DNA from: an uncultured Schlesneria sp.
GTDB lineage: Bacteria > Planctomycetota > Planctomycetia > Planctomycetales > Planctomycetaceae
Reading direction: 5' to 3'
Length of the DNA stretch: 64,000 nucleotides
Assembly: GCA_903834925.1 (NCBI GenBank)
Contig: CAILLA010000233.1
Coordinates: 1-64,000 of the forward strand
Positions within the stretch are counted from its first letter, which is position 1. Every line of letters begins with the position of its first letter. The notes under the pieces are model-generated. The model saw only the letters and a program-made list of their open reading frames with translations. It was not told the DNA's origin and ran no database searches. Shown in pieces: positions 53,482 to 63,490 of the stretch. The position numbers and the translations under genes are program-made.

Positions 53482-54401
53482 CTGTTCGATGGAGCGGTCA
53501 GCATCCGCAATGTAAGCGCCAATGAATTGAGACGCGTTTCTGTGGAGTCGGCCCGCGACATGAAGACGACTGGACACGCCGCACCGCAGAGCACTCCGCC
53601 GAAACTGCAATTTGAGGTATACATGATCCCTTTGACTGTCAGGTTTGCCGCCAGCAGATTCGGGAATAACATCCCGTCGGCGGCTCCGATGACCGCTCCT
53701 TCCATTCGTTTTTTCTCCCCCGCGTCCGTAGCATAGGCGAGGTCAAAAGAAAGCGGTCCCTGGACAAGGCAACCACTGATTTCACCGACTTGGTTTCGCC
53801 GCGACAGTTCAACGGCATCCAACGTATCAGGCATCGATTCTGTTGACTTCTCGGTTGCGGACATAATCCCAATCCGTGGTAACTCGCGATCAGATTCCTC
53901 TTTTAATGCGACAGCAACGTTAACCATGCTTCGCAAGATATCTGCTTTTTGTTCAAGCGTTGGCTGGATCGTAATCCCAGTATCTGACAGTAGAAACCGC
54001 CGAGAGTCTCGCAGAATCTCCATCAGGACAACCTGGCAGATACAGTGGCTTGTCCGTAAGCCGAAATCGCGAGCGAGGACCGCCTTCATTAGATCAGGAG
54101 TCCCAATCTGTCCCTTCATTAATAGACTTGCGCGTCCGGCTTTCACCTCGGCCACGGCAGCCGCCGCTGGATCAATGGCGTCAATCAGTCGGAAACCGTC
54201 GAGCTCAACATCAAGGTTCTTGGCCAATTCTTGAATGGCCGGAACTGAACCCGTGAGGATCGGCTTCACCCACCCCCTTCGCTGGGCAATCGCTAAAGCT
54301 TCGAGAACAGTTCGATCCGCACCACCTGCAGCAACAACCGGCAATGGAGACGAAAGCTTATCGGCAAGCTGAAATAGAGCCCCAAAACCCATTAGTGACA
54401 T
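53478..54401 (-). CDS. Phosphate acyltransferase (PTA/PTB family)
   Basis: A 307-residue protein of the phosphate acetyl/butyryltransferase family, which exchanges an acyl group between CoA and phosphate. Family features are VVAAGGADRTVLEAL (about 22-36), SLLMKGQIGTPDLMKAVL (about 92-109), SDTGITIQPTLEQKADIL (about 139-156), GPLSFDLAYA (about 219-228) and the final DGMLFPNLLAANLTVKG. Length fits the short Ptb type rather than the Pta type. No acyl kinase is adjacent. It lies downstream of the ribosomal operon but behind a strong terminator, so is probably expressed separately. Confidence 0.85.
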   Translation of the reverse strand: MSLMGFGALFQLADKLSSPLPVVAAGGADRTVLEALAIAQRRGWVKPILTGSVPAIQELAKNLDVELDGFRLIDAIDPAAAAVAEVKAGRASLLMKGQIGTPDLMKAVLARDFGLRTSHCICQVVLMEILRDSRRFLLSDTGITIQPTLEQKADILRSMVNVAVALKEESDRELPRIGIMSATEKSTESMPDTLDAVELSRRNQVGEISGCLVQGPLSFDLAYATDAGEKKRMEGAVIGAADGMLFPNLLAANLTVKGIMYTSNCSFGGVLCGAACPVVFMSRADSTETRLNSLALTLRMLTAPSNS

Positions 54402-54437
54402 AGGATTCTTTCAGACAGAAAACATGCGAAGGCGATC

Positions 54438-54478
54438 AAAAAAAAAGCCTTCTTCAACGTGTGTTGAAGAAGGCTTTT
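54438..54478 (-). terminator. Rho-independent terminator of the ribosomal protein operon
   Basis: A perfect 14-base stem (AAGCCTTCTTCAAC / GTTGAAGAAGGCTT) with a GTGT loop follows rplQ by about 37 bases. On the minus strand it is followed by a run of nine U residues (plus-strand A at 54438-54446). A shorter T-run on the plus strand may give weak activity the other way. Confidence 0.95.
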
Positions 54479-54514
54479 GATGTCATCTATCACAAACTAC
54501 GTATCTTCAACGTC

Positions 54515-55090
54515 TCATGTCGTCGCAATCGATTTCACGGCTGGAGCCGCACGCCGTTGCTTCTTACGATCATGCTCGCCGACGAACTCGATCAATGCTT
54601 TACGTCCGGCATCGCCCAAACGGAACTCGGCCAACCGCACAATTCTTGTATAACCACCCTGTCGCTCGCGGAAGCGAGGCGCAAGTTCGTTAAACAAGAT
54701 GTTCACAGCCTCTTTGCTTCGCAGGGCTGAAAACGCCCGTCGTCGAAGTGCCACAGCAGGCGCAATCGCCGCGTTCCACTGTTGCCAACGATCAGAGTTC
54801 CGCCATGTTTCCCATTCGGCACTGCCGCGCTCAGCTGAGGTCGCGAATTGAACCGCAGCTTCCTGGTGTACCAGAGCCTTCTTACCAAGAGTAATCAACT
54901 TCTCGATAACCGGTCGAAGCTCTTTTGCCTTTGGTACGGTCGTAATGATCCGACCAGCAACTTTAGGCGTATTCGGGTCGGCTGCGTTTGGCTTGCTGAC
55001 ACAAATCAGGCTTGTCGCCATATTACGGAACATCGAAGTACGATGGCTTTGGTTCCGATTAAGTTTTCGTCCACTTTTGCGATGTCGCAT
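54515..55090 (-). CDS. rplQ: 50S ribosomal protein L17
   Basis: Ribosomal protein L17 of the large subunit, at the end of the alpha operon after rpoA. The N-terminus [17 protein letters not shown] is classic. At 191 residues it is much longer than the usual 115-130: extra residues occur after MATSLI (about 31-46), a second insert of about 40 residues lies between the [12 protein letters not shown] helix and [14 protein letters not shown] (about 77-115), and the C-terminus is extended. The conserved GGYTRIVRL segment is intact at about 145-153. The inserts are in frame and not low-complexity. Confidence 0.95.
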   Translation of the reverse strand: MRHRKSGRKLNRNQSHRTSMFRNMATSLICVSKPNAADPNTPKVAGRIITTVPKAKELRPVIEKLITLGKKALVHQEAAVQFATSAERGSAEWETWRNSDRWQQWNAAIAPAVALRRRAFSALRSKEAVNILFNELAPRFRERQGGYTRIVRLAEFRLGDAGRKALIEFVGEHDRKKQRRAAPAVKSIATT

Positions 55091-55124
55091 GATCTATCCA
55101 AATCCTCAGTGTATCCGCAATGCT

Positions 55125-56144
55125 TTAACGATCACGCTGCTGCATCGATTGCGGCAGTCTCATTCCAAGTCGCAAATTAATCGACGTCAGTCGTTCGCGA
55201 ACTTCTTGAAGAGTCGTATCGCCGAAATTTCTGACCTGTAGCAATTGATCTTCTGTTCGGATGACTAAGTCCCGAACAGTATTGATCCCCTCTGACTCCA
55301 GACAGTTCGTCGCACGCACGGACAAATTCAATTCCGCAAGGCTTCGAGACAGTCGTTCTTCCAGTTCCAAATCAACAGGTGCATAGCCCGTTGACTCAAG
55401 CATGTTTCGCAAGCCGCTGTCCGGGAATGTTTCAGGACCGGGCTCACGATACGTAATAATCGGATTAAGGTGTTTCCGAAGAATCTTCGCAGATTCAACT
55501 AGAGCAATCTCTGGAACAACCGTTCCGTTAGTCCAGATCTCAAGAATTAATCGGTCGTAGTTCGTACGTTGCCCGACGCGGGTCTCTTCGATCTTGTACC
55601 GAACCCGAGTGATCGGCGAGAAAATTGAATCGATCGGGATGACACCAACTTCGTTCTGATGATCTGGTTGTTCGGATACCGGTGAATACCCGCGACCGTT
55701 TTCAATCAAAATCTCAATATTCAGCGAAACATCGTCGGTCATCGTGGCAATAACAAGATCCTTGTTAAAAACCTCGACTTGATCATCAACAATGATATCG
55801 CCAGCCGTTACAACGCCGCGTTCATGACGTTCGATTCGCAACGTTTTTGGAATCAACGCATGGTTCTTAACGACAACTGATTTGAGATTCAAACAAATAT
55901 CCGTAACGTCTTCGACGATCCCGGGTATTGTCGTAAATTCATGTTGAACGCCTTGAATCTTGATGCGTGTAACCGCACTGCCTTCAAGACTGGACAAAAG
56001 GATCCTACGCAGACTGTTACCAATTGTTGCCCCGAAACCACGCTCAAACGGCTCAATGACAAACTTGCCGTATGTGCTGGTCAGCGTCTCTTTCTCAGTA
56101 ACGACCCGATTCGGCAATTCAAGGCCGCGCCATCGAATTCTCAT
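55125..56144 (-). CDS. rpoA: RNA polymerase subunit alpha
   Basis: A 339-residue alpha subunit. The N-terminal assembly domain contains [20 protein letters not shown] (about 33-52) and the C-terminal domain has [20 protein letters not shown] with the DNA- and factor-contacting helix-hairpin-helix [19 protein letters not shown] near 298-316. Length and domains are normal. rpsD, often found just upstream, is missing here; only 55 bases separate rpoA from rpsK. Confidence 0.98.
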   Translation of the reverse strand: MRIRWRGLELPNRVVTEKETLTSTYGKFVIEPFERGFGATIGNSLRRILLSSLEGSAVTRIKIQGVQHEFTTIPGIVEDVTDICLNLKSVVVKNHALIPKTLRIERHERGVVTAGDIIVDDQVEVFNKDLVIATMTDDVSLNIEILIENGRGYSPVSEQPDHQNEVGVIPIDSIFSPITRVRYKIEETRVGQRTNYDRLILEIWTNGTVVPEIALVESAKILRKHLNPIITYREPGPETFPDSGLRNMLESTGYAPVDLELEERLSRSLAELNLSVRATNCLESEGINTVRDLVIRTEDQLLQVRNFGDTTLQEVRERLTSINLRLGMRLPQSMQQRDR

Positions 56145-56199
56145 TGATCATTCACCTACAAACGTCGAAAATTAAACGCTCTAACACAATCAGCAGGAA

Positions 56200-56580
56200 T
56201 CAGACTCGTCGCTTCTTCCGTGGACGACATCCATTATGAGGGATCGGAGTGATGTCCTCAATCGATCGAACGACCACTCCAGACGACTGAAGTCCAGTAA
56301 TGGCGCTTTCACGACCAGATCCAGGTCCCTTGACCTGAACTTCCATTTCCTTCATGCCGAATTTGGCTGCCCGCTCCGAACAGGTCTCCGCAGCTCGCTG
56401 AGCAGCAAACGGAGTACTTTTTCGGCTTCCCTTGAAGCCAACCGTTCCTGCAGACGCCCAGCACAGAACATCCCCGTTCACGTCCGTGATAGTCACGATC
56501 GTGTTGTTGAACGTTGCTTGAATATGAGCGATGCCACGGGTGATGTTCCGTCGCACCTTGCGTTTCTTAACTTTTGCCAT
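56200..56580 (-). CDS. rpsK: 30S ribosomal protein S11
   Basis: Ribosomal protein S11, 126 residues, normal length. It opens with a Lys/Arg-rich stretch; [29 protein letters not shown] and the C-terminal [15 protein letters not shown] are diagnostic. It helps form the platform of the small subunit near the mRNA exit. It lies 146 bases after rpsM, a gap with no other gene. Confidence 0.98.
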   Translation of the reverse strand: MAKVKKRKVRRNITRGIAHIQATFNNTIVTITDVNGDVLCWASAGTVGFKGSRKSTPFAAQRAAETCSERAAKFGMKEMEVQVKGPGSGRESAITGLQSSGVVVRSIEDITPIPHNGCRPRKKRRV

Positions 56581-56726
56581 AACGAAACCTGTAGACTGAA
56601 TTCACCAATGCAGACGTAACACACGACAGACCACGAGCAGATTGTTCTAGAATTTGACGGGTCGACTCGTTCGAGTACCGATCAGACTGCAATAACTCGC
56701 GGGGGAAGACACTTTACCATATTGGA

Positions 56727-57113
56727 TCAGTGCTTCATATCCTTCACACCCTTTTTACCGGCGACGGTCTTCTTCACACCCTTTCTCGTCCGTGCATTCG
56801 TTCGTGTCCGCTGTCCTCGAACCGGCAGATTCCGGCGATGACGCAGTCCACGGTAGCACTGAATATCTCGTAATCGAGCAATATTCTGCTGGATCGATCG
56901 GCGAAGTTGGCCTTCGACAAGGTAATCCTTGTCCAATAGCCCTGTAATCTTTGAAACCGTTTCATCGGTTAAAGAAGACGCCTTCAGAAACGGATCAATG
57001 CCCAATCGGAAGCAGATCTCGGCGGCGACCCAGTCACCGATGCCATAGATGTACTGCAGCGCGACCACGACATGTTTGTCGTTTGGCAAATCCACACCTT
57101 GAATACGCGGCAT
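56727..57113 (-). CDS. rpsM: 30S ribosomal protein S13
   Basis: Ribosomal protein S13, 128 residues, from the head of the small subunit. [19 protein letters not shown], the helix-two-turn-helix region ([12 protein letters not shown]) and the C-terminal [14 protein letters not shown] identify it. In many bacteria infA precedes rpmJ and rpsM; it does not here. Confidence 0.98.
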   Translation of the reverse strand: MPRIQGVDLPNDKHVVVALQYIYGIGDWVAAEICFRLGIDPFLKASSLTDETVSKITGLLDKDYLVEGQLRRSIQQNIARLRDIQCYRGLRHRRNLPVRGQRTRTNARTRKGVKKTVAGKKGVKDMKH

Positions 57114-57161
57114 AACAACCCATTCGCTTGCAAAAAACGGTTAACCGTAAAAACTGGAAAC

Positions 57162-57278
57162 TTATCCCTGCCGCTGTTTGTGGCGTGGATTCGTTGAACA
57201 AATAATATAAACTCGCCCTTTTCGTCGAACGACTTTACAGCCTTCGCAAATGAGCTTCACACTTGAACGAACCTTCAT
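57162..57278 (-). CDS. rpmJ: 50S ribosomal protein L36
   Basis: A 38-residue L36, zinc-type: [11 protein letters not shown] opens it, and the ligands are Cys11, Cys14, Cys27 and a His at about 33. Standard length. It starts 5 bases after the secY stop and precedes rpsM, the usual alpha-operon position. Confidence 0.96.
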   Translation of the reverse strand: MKVRSSVKLICEGCKVVRRKGRVYIICSTNPRHKQRQG

Positions 57279-57283
57279 CGCAA

Positions 57284-58651
57284 CTACTCCTGCACGTCCA
57301 ACAACCCAGGTTGTTGGCGTGCCGCCAGATAACTGTCAATTTTCTTAATCAGATCGATGGCCACAGAGACACAAATCAAAAGGCCAGTACCACCATAAAA
57401 ACTTGAGACGGAACTATCCAAGTTTAGCAGACCAGAAACGACCGTCGGAATCACCGCAACGAGTGACAGAAATGCCGCCCCCACGTAAGTGACTCGAGTC
57501 ATAACTCGCTCTAAATATCCCGCAGTTCGATCTCCCGGACGATACCCTGGTATGAAACTTCCATAGTCTTTCAGATTTGACGCCATCTCAGTCGGATTGA
57601 AAGTGATGGCGGTCCAAAAGTAACAGAAGAAGAAAATCAAACCAATGTAACACGCATTATAAACAAATCCACCGTGATTCGCGAAAGCCGCCTCAAGGTT
57701 CGAGAACAAACTTCCAAGACCCAACCAACTGATATTCAACGCGGCCAATTGCTTGAATGCCAACCAGGGGAACATCAGAAGACTTGAAGCAAAAATAATC
57801 GGCATCACACCGGACTGGTTGAGGCGAAGCGGAAGATTCTCTACTCTCCCACCGTAAACCTTATTCCCACGGACGTGTTTTGCGCTTTGCACTGGAATCT
57901 TACGCGTGGCTTGCGTAATCAAGACCACCCACCAAACCACCCCGAAAAACACCACGACCAGAACGATCAATCGATCAATACCCGACTGCCCGCCCAAGGC
58001 GATTCCGTTCTTGAGTGCCGGGCCAATAAGTCCTCCGAGAGCGGTTGGAAGCCGAGACAATATCCCAGCCATAATCAGCAAGCTCACTCCATTGCCTAAC
58101 CCGTATTCATCAATCTGCTCGCCAATCCACATCAGCAGAACACTGCCCGCTGTCATCGTGACAGTGCAGACCAGCTTCATGTAAAGATTGTCGAAATCTG
58201 GCAAAATGATGCGTTCATCACCGCTCTGCCCACCCGACAGCACAACGATCCAGAAGTAACTCTGGACAAAACAAATCACGACGGTCGCATAACGAGTCCA
58301 TTCGTTGATTTTCTTCCGTCCTGCTTCACCCTCTTTTTGCAGTTTCTCAAGTGGTGGGTAGACCGTACCCAGCAATTGAAAAATGATCGAAGCGGAAATG
58401 TAGGGCATGATACCCAATCCGAAGATTGTCATCATTCCGATATTCGAGGCAGAGAAAAGCGACAGCATGCTCATCACATGTGCGACGCCGCTTCCTCCTT
58501 GTCTTTTCAAGCTTTCTGCCAGTGCCTCTTGATTAACAAAAGGTAACGGCATTGAAAAACCCAATCGGTAGACCGCAAGTAACACAAGCGTCAGCACCAA
58601 CCGGTTTCTCAACTCTGGAATCGACAATACGTTGCGGATGTGTTTAAACAT
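57284..58651 (-). CDS. secY: Protein translocase subunit SecY
   Basis: A 455-residue SecY, the pore of the Sec translocon, with about ten membrane helices. The N-terminal helix region [34 protein letters not shown] (about 82-94) and the loop [22 protein letters not shown] are family signatures; [23 protein letters not shown] (in two parts, near 356-378) is the C5 loop that binds SecA and ribosomes. It begins 8 bases after rplO. No adk, map or infA follows. Confidence 0.97.
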   Translation of the reverse strand: MFKHIRNVLSIPELRNRLVLTLVLLAVYRLGFSMPLPFVNQEALAESLKRQGGSGVAHVMSMLSLFSASNIGMMTIFGLGIMPYISASIIFQLLGTVYPPLEKLQKEGEAGRKKINEWTRYATVVICFVQSYFWIVVLSGGQSGDERIILPDFDNLYMKLVCTVTMTAGSVLLMWIGEQIDEYGLGNGVSLLIMAGILSRLPTALGGLIGPALKNGIALGGQSGIDRLIVLVVVFFGVVWWVVLITQATRKIPVQSAKHVRGNKVYGGRVENLPLRLNQSGVMPIIFASSLLMFPWLAFKQLAALNISWLGLGSLFSNLEAAFANHGGFVYNACYIGLIFFFCYFWTAITFNPTEMASNLKDYGSFIPGYRPGDRTAGYLERVMTRVTYVGAAFLSLVAVIPTVVSGLLNLDSSVSSFYGGTGLLICVSVAIDLIKKIDSYLAARQQPGLLDVQE

Positions 58652-58659
58652 GAACTTGC

Positions 58660-59127
58660 TTATCCAGCATAGCTTTCACTTCGCCCAGTACGTTCCGCCC
58701 GACCGCCACGTGCCACGATCGCTTCTTCAGCCGATCGTGAAAAGTGACTTGCATGAACAACCAATCGTTTGGTCAGTTCGCCGTCACCGAGCACTCGAAC
58801 ACTCACTTTGCCATTCGCTGCCAGGCCGTGTTGACGGAGTGCAGCGATGTCCACAACAGAGTCCTGCTCGAAGACGCGTTCAAGATCTTTTAGATTCACT
58901 TCTGCGACATTCAGTGCGAATTGACGATTCGAAAATCCACGCTTCGCGACACGCCGAGCGAGAGGCATTTGCCCCCCCTCAAAACCGACCCGATCTTTAT
59001 GACCGGATCGACTGCCCGCACCTTTGTGACCTCGGCCCGATGTCTTGCCATGACCAGATCCAATACCGCGACCAACACGTTTTCGATTTTTTCTCGGGGT
59101 TTGCAGCCCCAAATCGTGAATCATCAT
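58660..59127 (-). CDS. rplO: 50S ribosomal protein L15
   Basis: Ribosomal protein L15, 155 residues. GRGIGSGHGKTSGRGHKGAGSRSG (two parts, about 19-42) with GFEGGQMPLARRVAKRGF is the conserved N-terminal half. It starts immediately at the rpsE stop, which leaves no room for rpmD (L30), usually found between them. Confidence 0.97.
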   Translation of the reverse strand: MMIHDLGLQTPRKNRKRVGRGIGSGHGKTSGRGHKGAGSRSGHKDRVGFEGGQMPLARRVAKRGFSNRQFALNVAEVNLKDLERVFEQDSVVDIAALRQHGLAANGKVSVRVLGDGELTKRLVVHASHFSRSAEEAIVARGGRAERTGRSESYAG

Positions 59128-59610
59128 TTATACACCAACCTCTCTCAATCGAGCGATCTCTTCGCGGCTTCGCAACTGGCTCAAAGCGTCAAACGCGGCC
59201 TTAACCACGTTAATTGGATTGCTTGAACCGCGAACCTTCGTCAAAACGTCAGTCAGACCAAGCGATTCGGCAACAGCACGGATACATGCACCAGCAATAA
59301 TACCAGTACCTGGATTCGCTGGCATCAGCATCACCTGGCTCGAGCCGTATCGACCGACAACTTGATGCGGTATTGAGTTCTTTGTGAGTGGACACCGCAT
59401 CATCGTGCGATTCGCTGCTTTCACAGCCTTTTCCACAGCAAGAGGAACTTCAACAGCCTTGCCATACCCATAACCGACGCGACCCTGGCCATCTCCAACA
59501 ACGACCAACGCCGTGAAGCTGAACCGTCGTCCGCCCTTAACCACGCAAGCACATCGACGAATTTGTACGACGCGTTCCGGGGATTCTGAACCTGATTTAT
59601 CGCCTGCCAC
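59128..59610 (-). CDS. rpsE: 30S ribosomal protein S5
   Basis: Ribosomal protein S5, 160 residues, contributing to decoding accuracy. The N-terminal dsRBD-like part has VVKGGRRFSFTALVVVGD and GRVGYGYGKAVEVPLAVEKA; the C-terminal part has ANPGTGIIAGACIRAVAE. Length is normal. Its stop abuts the ATG of rplO directly. Confidence 0.97.
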   Translation of the reverse strand: MAGDKSGSESPERVVQIRRCACVVKGGRRFSFTALVVVGDGQGRVGYGYGKAVEVPLAVEKAVKAANRTMMRCPLTKNSIPHQVVGRYGSSQVMLMPANPGTGIIAGACIRAVAESLGLTDVLTKVRGSSNPINVVKAAFDALSQLRSREEIARLREVGV

Positions 59611-59652
59611 TTTAATTCTTCTCCAGCCGTGAGGCTAAACGGAAGCCGCCCC

Positions 59653-60015
59653 TTAGAAATCCAGACCCGCAGCCCGTGCTGCTTCCGCCAGCTTGGCAAG
59701 TCTGCCATGATAGCGATTTGCACCGCGATCATAGGTCACAGACTTGATACCTCGTGATAATGCCCGTTCAGCAATCTCACGACCAATAAATTCTGCCCCT
59801 GCGCAGTTTCCGCCGTTAGGGACCTTTTCGCGCAAACCCGTCTCCAACGACGATGCGGCGGCAAGAGTCTTACCCGTGACGTCATCAATTACTTGTGCGT
59901 AAATGTGTCGACCGCTACGAAACACCGACAACCGAGGACGTCCGCTCTTCAACCGATTACGAACCCGGAACTGTCGCCGACGACGTTGCGTCGCAATAAT
60001 CTCTTGACCGTTCAT
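59653..60015 (-). CDS. rplR: 50S ribosomal protein L18
   Basis: Ribosomal protein L18, which binds 5S rRNA with L5. The chosen ATG at 60015 (120 residues) has GGTGAGG upstream with proper spacing; a GTG at 60033 would add six residues. [27 protein letters not shown] and [24 protein letters not shown] (each read in parts) are diagnostic. Confidence 0.96.
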   Translation of the reverse strand: MNGQEIIATQRRRRQFRVRNRLKSGRPRLSVFRSGRHIYAQVIDDVTGKTLAAASSLETGLREKVPNGGNCAGAEFIGREIAERALSRGIKSVTYDRGANRYHGRLAKLAEAARAAGLDF

Positions 60016-60040
60016 GAAAACCTCACCAGCCACCGAATGT

Positions 60041-60583
60041 TTAGCTACCGAACGCCTTACCGGCCTTACGTCTTACATGCTCACCAGCATAACGAACCCC
60101 CTTACCCTTGTAAGGTTCAGGGGGGCGCACGGCCCGTATATTTGCGGCGAACTGCCCTGCGGCGTGCTTATCAGCACTCTTAATCACCACGTGTGTATTG
60201 TCAGGAAGTTCGCATGAAACGCCTTCCGGAACTTTCATCTCGATGTTGTTTGCAAAACCGACTTGCAACGACAAAACACCGTTTTTTAATGCTGCCTGAT
60301 AACCGACGCCGACGATTTCAAGCTTAACTTCCCACGGTTGCACGAGACCCACAACCATATTTGAAAGCAAACTTCGCGTCAGCCCGTGCAATGCACGGCA
60401 GTCCGCTCCGTCGTCAGCACGACCAACTAGAACATGATTCTTTTCATCCACAGTCACATTGATCCGATGGTCAACTGGTACAGTCAACGTTCGGTTCCCT
60501 TTCGAGGCCGTGGCAACCCCATCTTTGAATCCGAAATTGACCCCTTGCGGAATCGGGATCGGTTTTTTTCCTACGCGCGACAT
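60041..60583 (-). CDS. rplF: 50S ribosomal protein L6
   Basis: Ribosomal protein L6, 180 residues, two similar domains near the sarcin-ricin region. [15 protein letters not shown] opens it and [22 protein letters not shown] closes it, both diagnostic. Normal length and position in the spc operon between rpsH and rplR. Confidence 0.97.
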   Translation of the reverse strand: MSRVGKKPIPIPQGVNFGFKDGVATASKGNRTLTVPVDHRINVTVDEKNHVLVGRADDGADCRALHGLTRSLLSNMVVGLVQPWEVKLEIVGVGYQAALKNGVLSLQVGFANNIEMKVPEGVSCELPDNTHVVIKSADKHAAGQFAANIRAVRPPEPYKGKGVRYAGEHVRRKAGKAFGS

Positions 60584-60611
60584 TCTGAATTCTCAACTAA
60601 AACGCAGACGG

Positions 60612-61001
60612 TTACCACAGCACGAACAACACTTCACCGCCAACTCGTTGCTGGCGAGCCTCACGGCTACTCAGCACGCCTCGATTCGTCGAGACGATGC
60701 AAATCCCCAAGCCCTGCAACACCTGTGGCAAGGTATCAACGGTCGAATAAACACGACAGCCAGGACGGCTGACTCGCTGGAGATGGCGTACAACGGCACC
60801 ACCATCAGCCGCATATTTCAAAGCAACACGAAGAAGGCCCTTGTTTTCCTCGAGTACCTCGTGTCTCCAGATATAACCCTCTCGGGCCATCGCGTCCAAG
60901 ATGGAGCGATTCAATTTTGAATCCAGGACATTCACAAACGGGCTCTCGTTTCGCACAGCGTTGCGAATCCGAGTAATCATATCCGAAACACCATCTGCCA
61001 T
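60612..61001 (-). CDS. rpsH: 30S ribosomal protein S8
   Basis: Ribosomal protein S8, 129 residues, which binds the central domain of 16S rRNA and in enterobacteria represses the spc operon. MADGVSDMITRIRNAVRN and the closing [25 protein letters not shown] are standard. It starts 4 bases after rpsN. Confidence 0.96.
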   Translation of the reverse strand: MADGVSDMITRIRNAVRNESPFVNVLDSKLNRSILDAMAREGYIWRHEVLEENKGLLRVALKYAADGGAVVRHLQRVSRPGCRVYSTVDTLPQVLQGLGICIVSTNRGVLSSREARQQRVGGEVLFVLW

Positions 61002-61005
61002 TGCG

Positions 61006-61191
61006 TCACCAACTCGCCTTCTTGACCCCAGGAATCATGCCGTCCAACGCCAGATTTCGAAAACAAATGCGGCACAATTTAAATTTACGATAAACCGCGC
61101 GAGCACGCCCGCACAACTGACACCGGTGTTCTTGCCGCGACGTGAACTTTGGTTTCTTATTCGCCTTAACGATATGTGCTGTCGTTGCCAT
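61006..61191 (-). CDS. rpsN: 30S ribosomal protein S14, zinc-binding type
   Basis: A 61-residue S14 of the short, zinc-containing (type Z) form: CQLC at about 21-24 and CRIC at about 37-40. No zinc-free paralogue is visible in the window. It starts 2 bases after rplE. Confidence 0.96.
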   Translation of the reverse strand: MATTAHIVKANKKPKFTSRQEHRCQLCGRARAVYRKFKLCRICFRNLALDGMIPGVKKASW

Positions 61192-61193
61192 GA

Positions 61194-61745
61194 TTAAGCT
61201 ACCTGTTCCTTCGCAAACGGAATTCCGATTTCTTTGAGAAGCATTAATGCCTCGGCATCAGTTTTTGCAGTGGTCACGATGGCGATATTCATACCCTGAA
61301 CATTAGTAACGCGATCAGGATCAATTTCTGGAAAGACGGTCTGCTCGTTCAGACCCATGCTGAAGTTGCCGTTTCCATCGAATCCCGTCGAACGCACACC
61401 ACGAAAATCGCGAACGCGTGGAAGCGCGAGAGTGATCAGGCGGTCAATGAAATCATACATCCGCACTCCGCGGAGGGTGACTTTACAGCCGACATCCACA
61501 CCTTCACGCAAGCGAAAACCCGCGACCGCGATTCGCGACTTTGTCACCTGAGGTTTTTGACCGACGATTGTACGTAGTTGATCAACAGCCTCCTCGATTC
61601 GCTTTCGATCCGCGAGCGCCTTACCGAGTCCCATACTCACAACAACCTTAACGATTCGAGGAATCGAATGAACGTTCTCACGCCCTAAAGTTGTTTTCAG
61701 CTTAGGCAGTATACTTGTTTTGTACTTCTCTAACAGCCGTGACAT
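61194..61745 (-). CDS. rplE: 50S ribosomal protein L5
   Basis: Ribosomal protein L5, which contacts 5S rRNA and P-site tRNA. ATG 61745 gives 183 residues ([16 protein letters not shown]...), the family length; the frame is open 24 codons further, overlapping rpl[23 protein letters not shown]-like [17 protein letters not shown] and [23 protein letters not shown] identify it. Confidence 0.96.
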   Translation of the reverse strand: MSRLLEKYKTSILPKLKTTLGRENVHSIPRIVKVVVSMGLGKALADRKRIEEAVDQLRTIVGQKPQVTKSRIAVAGFRLREGVDVGCKVTLRGVRMYDFIDRLITLALPRVRDFRGVRSTGFDGNGNFSMGLNEQTVFPEIDPDRVTNVQGMNIAIVTTAKTDAEALMLLKEIGIPFAKEQVA

Positions 61746-61759
61746 TTTCTTATCCGTAA

Positions 61760-62101
61760 CTATGCATCTGCCTTTTGGCGACCAATAACCCCGAGCGACC
61801 CCTTGCAGACCTTGCAATAACGCTCGCGTGAGTTCTCACCGACGCGAGTTCCAACGCGTACGCCCTTGCTGCAGTGAGCACAATAAACCATTGCATTTGA
61901 ACTGGAAATCGGCAACTCACGGGAGATTCGCCCCCCTTGCGGGCTGCTTGGATGACCCTTCTTCACATGCTTGTAAACGCGATTAACGCCTTCCACAAGG
62001 ATGCGTTCGCCGCCATCCAGCACTCGCACAACCTTTCTTGGCGTCTTGCCGGCGTCATCACCTGCAATCACAACAACCAAATCGCCCTTCCGCATCCGCA
62101 T
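61760..62101 (-). CDS. rplX: 50S ribosomal protein L24
   Basis: Ribosomal protein L24, 113 residues, an early assembly initiator. The KOW motif is GDLVVVIAGDDAGKTPRKVVRVL (two parts, about 5-27). The C-terminal half has two CxxC pairs (CAHC near 75 and CKVC near 98), a zinc-ribbon form found in many but not all bacteria. Confidence 0.96.
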   Translation of the reverse strand: MRMRKGDLVVVIAGDDAGKTPRKVVRVLDGGERILVEGVNRVYKHVKKGHPSSPQGGRISRELPISSSNAMVYCAHCSKGVRVGTRVGENSRERYCKVCKGSLGVIGRQKADA

Positions 62102-62125
62102 GATTTCAACCTCCGCTGATTCAGC

Positions 62126-62491
62126 TCAGACAACTTCTGACGCCAAACTGATAATTTTCATGAATCGCTGATCACGGAGCTCACGCGCCACAGCACCAAA
62201 AATTCGAGTCCCTCTTGGATTGTTGTCGTTGTCGACTAACACAATCGCATTCGCATCAAACCGAACGTAGCTGCCGTCAACACGCCGATAGGGTTTGCGA
62301 GTTCGTACAACGACACCTTTTACAACGGCTTTCTTGCCAACGCCGCCATTTGGCAACGCCTTTTGTACGGCAACAACAACGATATCACCGAGTCCTGCGT
62401 AGCGTCGGTTCGAACCAAGAACCTTAATACACCGGGCTGTTTTCGCCCCGGTATTGTCGGCTACGTTGACCATTGTCTGCATTTGAATCAT
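62126..62491 (-). CDS. rplN: 50S ribosomal protein L14
   Basis: Ribosomal protein L14, 121 residues, normal length. [26 protein letters not shown] (in parts) and [27 protein letters not shown] identify it. It lies at the subunit interface and is the target of the silencing factor RsfS. Confidence 0.97.
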   Translation of the reverse strand: MIQMQTMVNVADNTGAKTARCIKVLGSNRRYAGLGDIVVVAVQKALPNGGVGKKAVVKGVVVRTRKPYRRVDGSYVRFDANAIVLVDNDNNPRGTRIFGAVARELRDQRFMKIISLASEVV

Positions 62492-62530
62492 TTAAGGCAC
62501 CACAATCCACAAACATATTACTCTGGCAGA

Positions 62531-62800
62531 TCACTGAACCGGTTCAGTCGCAACTGGCTTCACAGCGGGAGTGACAATACTCACTAAGCGCCATCGTTTC
62601 AGCCGAGATAAAGGACGGCTTTCCTCGATTTCAACGACGTCGCCAACTTTGGAAACATTGTCCTCGTCGTGAGCGTGGCATACTGTCGTACCCGACACCG
62701 TCTTCTGATACTTCGCATGTCGGTACACGCGGCGCACTTCGACTCTACGGGTCTTACTACAACCGTCCGAAGCCACAACGCCAACAAGTCGCCTTCTCAT
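62531..62800 (-). CDS. rpsQ: 30S ribosomal protein S17
   Basis: Ribosomal protein S17, 89 residues. MRRRLVGVVASDGCSKTRRVEV and AHDEDNVSKVGDVVEIEESRPLSRLKRWRLV (read in parts) are characteristic. The C-terminal tail after IVTP is slightly extended. It binds 16S rRNA helix 11. Confidence 0.95.
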   Translation of the reverse strand: MRRRLVGVVASDGCSKTRRVEVRRVYRHAKYQKTVSGTTVCHAHDEDNVSKVGDVVEIEESRPLSRLKRWRLVSIVTPAVKPVATEPVQ

Positions 62801-62855
62801 AAATCAATTCCTGCCAACCGCGATCAACTCTTTCAAATACACTCTATCAGACTGC

Positions 62856-63062
62856 CTACTTAGCAGCTGCAATTTTCTTCTTCTCGGCAATTACGGTCGT
62901 TATTCTGGCAATCTGTCGCCGCAAGGACGATCGAAGCCCGACTTTTTTCTTCGCGTCATCGTGCGAACCGAATCGATATCCGAACTCTTCTTTCGCGCAG
63001 TCAATCGCGAGATTTTCGAGTTGATCAATCGCCATCTGTCGCAAGTCATCACACCGATGCAC
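62856..63062 (-). CDS. rpmC: 50S ribosomal protein L29
   Basis: Ribosomal protein L29, 68 residues, a two-helix protein at the exit tunnel near SRP and trigger factor docking. The start is GTG 63062 with GAGGGGTG five bases upstream. ELRQM-like DDLRQMAIDQLENLAID and RRQIARITTVIAEKK match the family. Confidence 0.92.
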   Translation of the reverse strand: MHRCDDLRQMAIDQLENLAIDCAKEEFGYRFGSHDDAKKKVGLRSSLRRQIARITTVIAEKKKIAAAK

Positions 63063-63076
63063 AAGTCACCCCTCAA

Positions 63077-63490
63077 TCAAACGTGTCGCCCAACCATCCG
63101 CACTCGCACCGGCAACTTGTAAGCCACTCGAGCGAAACACTCACGCGCTGCTGCCTGGGATACCCCAGCCAACTCAAACAAGACTTTGCCTGGCCGAATA
63201 ACGGCTACCCAGTGATCAGGTTCGCCTTTACCTTTACCCATTCGAGTTTCCAGCGGACGAGCCGTCATCGGCTTGTTCGGGAAAATCCGAATATATAACT
63301 TTCCTTCACCGCGCACATACTGCGTGGCTGCAACGCGACAGGCTTCAATCGTATTTCCACGGATGTGACCTGCGTCAATTGTCTGCAGACCCCATTCCCC
63401 GAAAGCAACGGTTGCACCACGGGTCGCGTTACCTTTTACGCGTCCTCTTTGCTCTTTGCGATGCTTGACCCGCTTGGGCATGAGTGCCAT
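63077..63490 (-). CDS. rplP: 50S ribosomal protein L16
   Basis: Ribosomal protein L16, 137 residues, close to the A-site tRNA elbow. [22 protein letters not shown] follows three extra residues (MAL); I chose ATG 63490 because AGAGGTG lies just upstream, although ATG 63481 is the family's usual start. [28 protein letters not shown] is diagnostic (read in parts). Its 5' end overlaps rpsC by about 62 bases. Confidence 0.95.
   Translation of the reverse strand: MALMPKRVKHRKEQRGRVKGNATRGATVAFGEWGLQTIDAGHIRGNTIEACRVAATQYVRGEGKLYIRIFPNKPMTARPLETRMGKGKGEPDHWVAVIRPGKVLFELAGVSQAAARECFARVAYKLPVRVRMVGRHV

Noticed and set aside
58632-59204. 190-codon plus-strand frame
   Set aside because: Covers rplO and part of rpsE on the other strand; no independent support.
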